Positions 1 to 5,306 of a stretch of DNA of 5,306 nucleotides are shown piece after piece. The stretch lies in NCBI GenBank assembly GCA_003694385.1, contig RFKA01000066.1:1-5306 (forward strand), in the 5' to 3' direction. Under the pieces are notes generated by a model. That model was given only the letters and a program-made list of their open reading frames with translations, was not told the origin of the DNA and did no database searches. A program made the position numbers and the translations under genes. Origin of the DNA: Candidatus Woesearchaeota archaeon. GTDB lineage: Archaea; Nanobdellota; Nanobdellia; Woesearchaeales; UBA525. Every line of letters starts with the position of its first letter. The first letter of the stretch is position 1.

Positions 1-2
1 AA

Positions 3-3000
3 TCAGCTGCAGCCGGTGGTACTGCCACAGTCTTCGCAGAGCGCGCAAGTCCCGTTGCGCTTGAGGCGGAGGCTATTGCAAGAGGGGCAGCGCTCACCCG
101 TATAGCCTTTTTGCCGTGCTTCAAGGATTGCTTGTTCCTCAGCGCTGAGCTCTACGCGTTTCCGCTTGCGTTTTGTAGGCGCCGTTTGTACGTGCACGAT
201 GTCTGTGCGGCCGGCGTATTCGTAGCCGAGGACGCGATAGAGGTAGTCGATAGGTGACGTGGCGTTTTTTATTGTGGGGTCGCCGTTGACCGGTCCTGAG
301 GGGGTGAAGGTGCTGAAGGTGAATTTGTCGACGAGTTCGTTGAGATCGAGGCCTGCGGCGAGGGCGTGGCTGAGCAAGTCAGCGTAGGCTTTGAGGAGTC
401 CCTGGTAACTCGTGTCTTTGGTCCTCATCGAGAGCGTGACGCGCCCAGGCTGCCCATCATCGAATTCTTGGGTGGTGATGCTTATGGGTACGCCCCCTAT
501 GCTCGCTTCGCGCGTGATGCCCTGCCAGGCAACCTGGCGGTCCTTGACTCCCCGCTGCACTGCCTCGGGTGTGAGCGCCGTTTCGTCAAGGTCATCAAAG
601 ACGCCAAGGTCTTCGCTGACAGTGTTGAGTGGCTGGCTGAGCTTGCTGCCGTCACGGTACAAGGCGTTCGCTTTGAGCATGAGTTTCCAGCTCAGCAGAT
701 ACGCATCTTCAATGTCTTTGATGGTTGCGTGGTTGGGCATGTTAATGGTTTTGCTGATGGCGCCGCTGATGAATGGTTGGGCTGCTGCCATCGCTTTGAT
801 GTGGGCGGCTGCCGAGAGGTAGCGGGTGCCTTTCTTCCCGCAGGTATTCGCGCAGTCAAAGACGGGGAGGTGCTCCTCTTTGAGGCCGGGTGCCCCTTCG
901 AGCGTCATTGTGCCGCAGACGTACTCGTTCGCGGCAGCGATTTCCTCTTTCGTGAAGCCCAGGTGGGCGAGAAGGTTGAAGTCTGGCGCTGTGTAACGCT
1001 CCTTTGGGATGCCGAGTCGCGCCATGGTTTTTGTTCCAAGCGTGTGATGGTTGAAGACGAATTGTATGTCGAAGGCCGTGGCGAGGTTGCGTTCAATGAT
1101 TGCGAGTTCTCCCTCAGTGAGCCCTTTCGCTTTGAGCGCTTCATGGGTCACGGTGGGGCAGCCTTTGAGCGTGCCATGCCCGACGGCATACGCAACGATT
1201 GCTTGTATCTCTTCTTCAGTGTAGCCGAGTGCTGCAAGCGCTGGTGGAACACTCTGATTGATGATTTTAAAGTACCCTCCTCCAGCGAGCTTCTTGAATT
1301 TGACGATGGCGAAGTCTGGCTCGATGCCCGTCGTGTCGCAATCCATGACGAGGCCTATTGTCCCTGTTGGGGCAATAACGGTTGTTTGTGCATTGCGGTA
1401 TCCGTGCTTCTGGCCACGGGTGAGTGCCTCGTCCCATACTTCGTGCGCTGCTTGCAAGATGTGGGGTGGACAGCGTTGCTGATCAAGACCCACGGGTGTG
1501 ATGCTGAGGCCTTCGTACTCTGCTGGGGGCGCATTATACGCGGCGCGGCGATGGTTCCTGATGACGCGGAGCATGTGTGCGGCGTTCTTCTTGTAGCTGG
1601 GGAACGGGCCGAGGTGCTCGGCCATCTCTGCGCTCGTCGCGTAGGCCTGCCCCGTCATGATGGCTGTTACCCCCCCGATGAACGCTCGGGCTTCATCACT
1701 GTCATAGGCAAGGCCGGTGCGCATCAGTGCACTCCCGATGTTCGCATAGCCCAGGCCAAGTGTGCGAAAGCAGTAGCTCCGTTCGGCGATCTCCTTGCTT
1801 GGGAACTGGGCCATGAGGACGCTAATCTCGAGGACGATCGTTGTGAGGCGCACGGCGTGCCGGAAACTTTCTGTGTCGAAGCTCCCGTCTTCTCTGAGGA
1901 ATTTGACGATGTTCAGGCTGGCGAGGTTGCACGCCGTGTCGTCGAGGAACATGTACTCGCTGCAGGGGTTGCTCGCATTGATGCGTCCGTCGGCAGGGCA
2001 GGTATGCCATTCATTGATCGTCGTGTCGTATTGCACCCCTGGGTCGGCGCTGTGCCACGCGGCGAGGCAGAGTTTTTTCCAGAGGTCACGTGCACGCACT
2101 GTCTTGTACACGCCTCCATCTACGCGGCGGGTGAGCTTCCACTCTTTGTCTTGCTCGACTGCTTCGAGAAAATCGTTGGGGATGCGTACACTATTGTTCG
2201 CGTTCTGGCCCGACACTGTCTGGTAGGCTTCGCTCTCGTAGTGCGTGTCGAATTCGGCGAAGTCCACGTCATAGATTCCTTGCTCGCAAAGCTGAACAAC
2301 ACGAAGGATGTAGTTCATCGAGATGCCGAGCTGTCTCGCTTCGCTCATTGCGCGTTTGAGTTCAGGGTTCGTCTTCCAGTCGGTGCCGGACTTGGCCGCG
2401 TGGGCAACGCGCCCAAGAGCTTTCTTTGCGATGTGGCTGCCCGCGACGAGATCAACGACTTTCTGCTCTTCGCGATACTTGAGCATGATAAAATCTTCTA
2501 TCTCTGGGTGATCCATGTCAAGACAGACCATTTTCGCGGCGCGTCTCGTCGTTCCGCCGCTCTTGATGGCGCCTGCTCCCGTATCGAAAATTTTGAGGAA
2601 GCTCATGAGTCCTGAAGAGGTGCCGCCGCCGCTCAAGGGTTCTCCCTTGCCTCTGAGCGTGCTGAAGTTCGTCCCTGTCCCCGAGCCATATTTGAAGATG
2701 CGCGCTTCACGCACAGCGAGGTCGAGGATGCCGCCGGGGTTGACGAGGTCGTCTTCAAGCCGCTGGATGAAACAAGCGTGGGGCTGAGGGTGTGTGTAAG
2801 CGTCAGCGCTCTTTTTGAGCTCCCCGGTCGCCGGGTCAACGTAGTAGTGTCCCTGGGGCTTCCCTGTGATGCCATAGGCCCATGCGAGGCCCGTATTGAA
2901 CCATTGTGGACTGTTAGGGGCGACCATCTGGTTGAGGAGCATGTAAGCGAGTTCGTCAGCAAATGCTTGTGCATCATCCGGTGTGGCGAAGTACCCATAC

Positions 3001-3323
3001 TGCTCCCCCCAGTGCCGCCAGCACCCCACGAGCCTGCGCACTACCTGCTTGATGCTCGTTTCTGGCCCGAGCAACGGCTTCCCCTCCTTGTCTAAGAGTG
3101 GTTTGCCATTGGCATCTGTCTGCGGAACCCCTGCTTTACGGAGATACTTTTGGGCGAGAATATCGGTGGCGAGTTGGCTCCACCCCTCAGGAACTTCAAC
3201 GTCTTTGATGGAGAAGACAATGCTGCCATCGGGGTTCTTGATTGTGGAGTCTCGCTTCGTGTAGGTGAACTGCGCATACGGGTCTCCCGTCGTGTATCGT
3301 CGCGGAATGCTGAGCCCGGGCAT
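3..3323 (-). CDS. nrdJ: Adenosylcobalamin-dependent (class II) ribonucleoside-diphosphate reductase
   Basis: This cytoplasmic enzyme reduces ribonucleotides to deoxyribonucleotides for DNA synthesis, using a thiyl radical generated from adenosylcobalamin, with or without oxygen. The protein has 1106 residues from the ATG at 3323, normal for the long NrdJ form. Visible motifs: redox Cys184 (PHACF); the Gly/Ser-rich and KSGGTTRRAAKM segment at 210-279; the radical-site NPCSE with Asn452, Cys454 and Glu456; the second redox Cys465 (TACNLASLN); the phosphate-binding PTGTIG at 652-657; VFDCA (821-825) and QPFISGAISKT (849-859). After a basic linker (KRKRKR, 1051-1056) comes a C-terminal Cys-rich tail with cysteines at 1079, 1082, 1093, 1096, 1099 and 1105, ending GCS. 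In this family such tails are thought to bind zinc and relay electrons from thioredoxin. There is no N-terminal ATP-cone, so dATP inhibition through that domain is not expected. All catalytic residues are present and there is no intein or frameshift. The frame also has a GTG at 3332, but that codon lies inside the AGGTGA ribosome-binding site of the ATG. The stop is TGA at 3-5. Confidence 0.97.
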   Translation of the reverse strand: MPGLSIPRRYTTGDPYAQFTYTKRDSTIKNPDGSIVFSIKDVEVPEGWSQLATDILAQKYLRKAGVPQTDANGKPLLDKEGKPLLGPETSIKQVVRRLVGCWRHWGEQYGYFATPDDAQAFADELAYMLLNQMVAPNSPQWFNTGLAWAYGITGKPQGHYYVDPATGELKKSADAYTHPQPHACFIQRLEDDLVNPGGILDLAVREARIFKYGSGTGTNFSTLRGKGEPLSGGGTSSGLMSFLKIFDTGAGAIKSGGTTRRAAKMVCLDMDHPEIEDFIMLKYREEQKVVDLVAGSHIAKKALGRVAHAAKSGTDWKTNPELKRAMSEARQLGISMNYILRVVQLCEQGIYDVDFAEFDTHYESEAYQTVSGQNANNSVRIPNDFLEAVEQDKEWKLTRRVDGGVYKTVRARDLWKKLCLAAWHSADPGVQYDTTINEWHTCPADGRINASNPCSEYMFLDDTACNLASLNIVKFLREDGSFDTESFRHAVRLTTIVLEISVLMAQFPSKEIAERSYCFRTLGLGYANIGSALMRTGLAYDSDEARAFIGGVTAIMTGQAYATSAEMAEHLGPFPSYKKNAAHMLRVIRNHRRAAYNAPPAEYEGLSITPVGLDQQRCPPHILQAAHEVWDEALTRGQKHGYRNAQTTVIAPTGTIGLVMDCDTTGIEPDFAIVKFKKLAGGGYFKIINQSVPPALAALGYTEEEIQAIVAYAVGHGTLKGCPTVTHEALKAKGLTEGELAIIERNLATAFDIQFVFNHHTLGTKTMARLGIPKERYTAPDFNLLAHLGFTKEEIAAANEYVCGTMTLEGAPGLKEEHLPVFDCANTCGKKGTRYLSAAAHIKAMAAAQPFISGAISKTINMPNHATIKDIEDAYLLSWKLMLKANALYRDGSKLSQPLNTVSEDLGVFDDLDETALTPEAVQRGVKDRQVAWQGITREASIGGVPISITTQEFDDGQPGRVTLSMRTKDTSYQGLLKAYADLLSHALAAGLDLNELVDKFTFSTFTPSGPVNGDPTIKNATSPIDYLYRVLGYEYAGRTDIVHVQTAPTKRKRKRVELSAEEQAILEARQKGYTGERCPSCNSLRLKRNGTCALCEDCGSTTGCS

Positions 3324-3328
3324 AAAGG

Positions 3329-3334
3329 TCACCT
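3329..3334 (-). promoter_or_regulatory. Ribosome-binding site of nrdJ, AGGTGA
   Basis: AGGTGA is followed by the five bases CCTTT and then the ATG at 3323. GGTGA pairs with the UCACC at the 3' end of archaeal (and bacterial) 16S rRNA. The spacing suits the ATG, while the alternative GTG (3332-3330) is part of the motif itself. This site therefore decides the start in favour of 3323. Confidence 0.75.
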
Positions 3335-3360
3335 GTGAAAACCTACGAAAAAACTACTTA

Positions 3361-3374
3361 TACAACATGTTGTA
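3361..3374. promoter_or_regulatory. 14-bp perfect palindrome, candidate operator of nrdJ (NrdR-box-like)
   Basis: TACAACATGTTGTA reads the same on both strands and lies 38 bp upstream of the nrdJ ATG. Its half-site TACAAC is the same as the conserved end of the 14-bp repeats farther upstream. Aligned with the published bacterial NrdR box consensus (acaCwAtATaTwGtgt), the 16 bases at 3360-3375 match at 11 positions, including 8 of the central 10. Placement between the main TATA box and the start, and overlapping a weaker TATA-like sequence, would suit a repressor. The regulator itself is not in the window, so the NrdR link is inference. Confidence 0.5.
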
Positions 3375-3427
3375 GAGCGACATCGGAGAAACCACCAGAT
3401 GTGCTATCTAGCTGTGACGTGTGGCGC

Positions 3428-3440
3428 TATATAAAATTTG
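3428..3440 (-). promoter_or_regulatory. Archaeal-type core promoter (BRE/TATA box) for nrdJ
   Basis: Read on the minus strand, the bases CAAATTTTATATA contain TTTATATA (3435-3428), an exact match to the archaeal TATA consensus TTTAWATA, preceded by an A-rich stretch fitting a TFB recognition element. Initiation would be expected about 25 bases downstream, near 3405, giving a leader of about 80 bases. The tandem repeat array abuts the upstream side. A weaker alternative box, TTGTATAAG (3365-3357), would place initiation near 3335. The positions of initiation are inferred from usual archaeal spacing. Confidence 0.55.
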
Positions 3441-3509
3441 TTGTGTGCGAATGGTTGTATGCCAATGGTTGTATAGCAATAGTTGTGTAGCAATAGTTGT
3501 ATGGCAAAG
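3440..3509. repeat. Five tandem 14-bp repeats upstream of the nrdJ promoter
   Basis: Five units start exactly 14 bp apart, at 3440, 3454, 3468, 3482 and 3496. Read on the minus strand the unit is YATTGCYAYACAAC with some variation. Eight of 14 positions are invariant, including the terminal ACAAC, and the units at 3468 and 3482 differ at one base only. Four of the five units also contain an imperfect dyad, TTG-N5-CAA. The array ends five bases before the TTTATATA box, so it sits where an activator or a cooperative repressor would bind. A neutral minisatellite is the alternative. Confidence 0.85.
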
Positions 3510-3523
3510 TATAGACCTCGCCC

Positions 3524-3535
3524 AGAGAAAGAAAA
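3524..3535 (-). terminator. Possible oligo-T terminator of the permease gene
   Basis: Directly after the permease TGA, the minus strand reads TTTTCTTTCTCT. Archaeal RNA polymerase often terminates at U-rich tracts without a hairpin, and this one lies before a separate promoter for nrdJ. The tract is short and interrupted by C, and no stem-loop precedes it, so support is weak. Confidence 0.3.
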
Positions 3536-5306
3536 TCAGCGCTTCTGCTTCGCCAGCTTCTTCGTCTGGCGCTTTAGATATTTATCGAGAGCGAGGATCA
3601 TGCGCTCTTTAGAGCGCGTCCGGAGTTTACGAGCGAGAGAGCGCATCTGCAACTCTGTCCGCACCCAGGATGCAATAGGATTCTTTGCTGTGGTCACAAC
3701 ACTCTCGAACTGCGCACGCGTCATGGCATCGAGGGCTTCGAGCAGGTCAAAGAGGTCGTGCACGTCCCGGCCGAGGAGCGAGAGGGGCTTAACACGCCGC
3801 TTCGTCGCGGTGAACTCGTCAGCAGTCAGGTCCTTTGCCTGACGCTGGAAGAAGCGCGACTTAAAGCTGCGCTGCACGACGAGGATGAGCACAAAGAGAA
3901 GGACGATGGCCCCCGCAACCACCCCTAACTGATCCATCGCCTCAAGAGGGTTGAGTCCAAAGAGCACGGATTGTTTAAGGAGTTCTGAGAGGAGAACGTA
4001 AGGATTGAACCCTGCAATGAGCTGTACAATGGGTGCGAATTGCTCTATGGGGAGGACAAGATTGCTCACGAAGAGGAGAACAGTGCCGACGCTGAGCGCG
4101 GCAAGCATGCTTGCCTCTTGCGTTCCCGCGAGATAACCGATAATCATGCCGAGGAAGCTAAACAGGGTTATCCCGAGCAAGAGTATGAGGAGGGTCGCGC
4201 CGAAGTTATCAAAGAAGCTCGTGTCAACAAAGAACCACGTGATAACGAGGACGATGAGACACTGCACAAAAAGGACGAGGAAAGTCGTGACGAAGGAGAG
4301 GAACACGTGGTATTCATCCCTCGTCGCCGTCGTGAAGTTCCTGAAGGCAGCCGTGCTCGTCTTGTCCTTCACGATGAGGCTGCTGGAGAGCATGAGGCCC
4401 AGGAACATAATCACGAGCATGAGGATGGCGGGATACGTGAAGGTGAGCTGTGACTCCTCGCTCAGCGGCTCAATTGTCGTCGTAATTGGGGCGGAAACAC
4501 TCCCTGAATGGAGACCAAGGGGTTTCTGGAGGGCATCGTTGATGTTGCGAAGCGTGCCGCGCAGCTGGCTGAGCTTGAGTGAGGCGAGCGTGAGACGCTC
4601 ACCACTCATCGCAAGCGCATCCTGAATGTCCGTCGATGCACGCGCAACCTCATCAAACCGGTTCTTTGCTTTCAGCATCGCTTGTGCGGCATCGTCGACG
4701 ATTTTCCCGACTTCCGCAACCGCTGTCGGTGCTCCTGCAGCCAAGGCGTCGAGCTGCTCCGTTGCGTTCTCGAGGACTTCCTGCTCGGACTCAAGGTATG
4801 CGATCGTGGCGTTCGAACAGGCTGTACAGCGCTCTTTGACATCATCAATCACATCAATCGTGTCTTGGATTGCATCCTCAGCTGCCTGATCCATCTCGAT
4901 AACGAGCGCACTCAGCGTCTGCACCCTGCTCCTGACTTCGCGGAGATCGGCAAAGCCAATATCAAGGTCAACACGTTTGAGCGCGTCCTCGCTCTCGTGG
5001 AGCCGAGAGAGGACTGCTGCGTGGTCTGCATCAACAGAGTCTGCAAGCGCAATCTGCGCAACCACTTCCCGCTGCACAAGCAAGAGCCGCTCGAGGAGGT
5101 CATCAGTGAGAGCACGCGTAATGGCGCTGCTCTGCAGATTGAACTCCTTGCCGAGGGCATCAATGACTTGGTAGACGAGATTAACACGCGAGTTATCAAC
5201 GACGAAGGTCACGTGATTCGTTCCGTTCTGCTTCACCCGGAAATCAGGGTCGAAGAGCACGCAGGAGTGAATTTCGCCGGTGCGGACGCGCTCCGTACAA
5301 TCCGCT
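3536..5306 (-). CDS. ABC-2 type transporter permease, 5'-truncated by the window edge
   Basis: This is an integral membrane subunit of an ABC exporter; the substrate cannot be told. The frame stays open to the right edge, giving 589 visible residues. The first GTG in the frame (5260) has no ribosome-binding site, and the residues before it (RVRTGEIHSC) run smoothly into VLFDPDF as in the extracytoplasmic domain of ABC-2 permeases. The true start and the expected first membrane helix therefore lie outside the window. Visible order: a beta-rich start with VDNSRVNLVY near 36-45; a long Ala/Glu/Leu/Asp-rich, probably coiled-coil extracytoplasmic region (about 55-260) with a CTAC pair at Cys160/Cys163; five hydrophobic helices at about 291-313, 334-360, 369-391, 399-420 and 460-478; then a basic cytoplasmic tail of about 110 residues ending KKLAKQKR. 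The long tail is unusual for ABC-2 permeases and contains a helical pattern at 513-577 (see findings). The partner ATPase is not in the window and may lie beyond the right edge. The YhgE/Pip-like family is an alternative with a similar layout. Confidence 0.82.
   Translation of the reverse strand, partial: ADCTERVRTGEIHSCVLFDPDFRVKQNGTNHVTFVVDNSRVNLVYQVIDALGKEFNLQSSAITRALTDDLLERLLLVQREVVAQIALADSVDADHAAVLSRLHESEDALKRVDLDIGFADLREVRSRVQTLSALVIEMDQAAEDAIQDTIDVIDDVKERCTACSNATIAYLESEQEVLENATEQLDALAAGAPTAVAEVGKIVDDAAQAMLKAKNRFDEVARASTDIQDALAMSGERLTLASLKLSQLRGTLRNINDALQKPLGLHSGSVSAPITTTIEPLSEESQLTFTYPAILMLVIMFLGLMLSSSLIVKDKTSTAAFRNFTTATRDEYHVFLSFVTTFLVLFVQCLIVLVITWFFVDTSFFDNFGATLLILLLGITLFSFLGMIIGYLAGTQEASMLAALSVGTVLLFVSNLVLPIEQFAPIVQLIAGFNPYVLLSELLKQSVLFGLNPLEAMDQLGVVAGAIVLLFVLILVVQRSFKSRFFQRQAKDLTADEFTATKRRVKPLSLLGRDVHDLFDLLEALDAMTRAQFESVVTTAKNPIASWVRTELQMRSLARKLRTRSKERMILALDKYLKRQTKKLAKQKR

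Noticed and set aside
366..2615. A 749-codon open frame on the plus strand, antisense to nrdJ
   Set aside because: It lies entirely inside nrdJ on the opposite strand. Its translation is rich in Cys, Val, Phe and Arg without recognisable domains, and nrdJ matches its family over its whole length. Such long mirror frames arise from the codon bias of the real gene.
213..3323. Intein or insertion inside nrdJ, a common site for inteins
   Set aside because: The family motifs follow each other at normal spacing, the protein has the usual length, and no intein splice-block motifs were seen. A short GKPLL duplication near residues 73-85 is only a local repeat.
3380..3402. Small stem-loop ACATC/GATGT in the leader
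   Set aside because: Five base pairs, or seven with a bulged A, around a loop of 8-13 bases is too weak to call without covariation evidence.
3376..3427. Cobalamin riboswitch in the nrdJ leader
   Set aside because: The leader is too short for the aptamer (about 80 bases at most) and no B12-box-like conserved core was seen. Regulation by B12 through RNA is not supported.
3440..3509. CRISPR array
   Set aside because: The units are 14 bp and directly joined with no unique spacers, unlike CRISPR repeats of about 24-40 bp with similar-length spacers.
3421..3612. Short plus-strand open frame across the intergenic region, containing the repeats
   Set aside because: Its repeated Cys/Val/Ala content comes only from the 14-bp DNA repeat, which is not a multiple of three in length, so frames shift from unit to unit. 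It overlaps the permease 3' end and has no ribosome-binding site.
4040..4453. Glu/Arg-rich open frame on the plus strand within the permease
   Set aside because: It is opposite the membrane-helix region. Its highly charged composition is the complement of hydrophobic codons, and it has no promoter or ribosome-binding site.

Overview
The window holds two genes, both on the minus strand: the 3' part of an ABC-2 type membrane transporter permease (right side, running off the right edge) and, downstream of it, a complete adenosylcobalamin-dependent (class II) ribonucleotide reductase, nrdJ (left side, stop codon two bases from the left edge). A 212-bp intergenic region separates them and is the only non-coding stretch.

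The organism looks archaeal, possibly a DPANN-type lineage. The intergenic region has an exact TTTATATA box with an A-rich stretch just upstream. No well-spaced bacterial -35/-10 pair was seen. The ribosome-binding site is AGGTGA, a form common in archaea. The permease architecture (coiled-coil extracytoplasmic region plus a C-terminal helical tail) resembles proteins I recall from Woesearchaeota-like genomes. Both genes use the standard code. The taxonomic call is inference, at roughly 70%.

Layout, in the direction of transcription (right to left): permease 5306-3536; a pyrimidine-rich possible terminator just after its stop; five tandem copies of a 14-bp repeat (3509-3440); a TATA box (3435-3428); a leader with a perfect 14-bp palindrome (3374-3361) built from the same TACAAC half-site as the repeats; an AGGTGA ribosome-binding site; and nrdJ from an ATG at 3323.

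The most interesting part is this nrdJ control region. A repeated half-site directly upstream of the TATA box and an inverted pair of the same half-site nearer the gene suggest one regulator acting at two places. The palindrome resembles the NrdR box, the known operator of ribonucleotide reductase genes. The two proteins have no obvious shared pathway. The permease probably belongs with an ATPase gene beyond the right edge, and nrdJ appears to have its own promoter.
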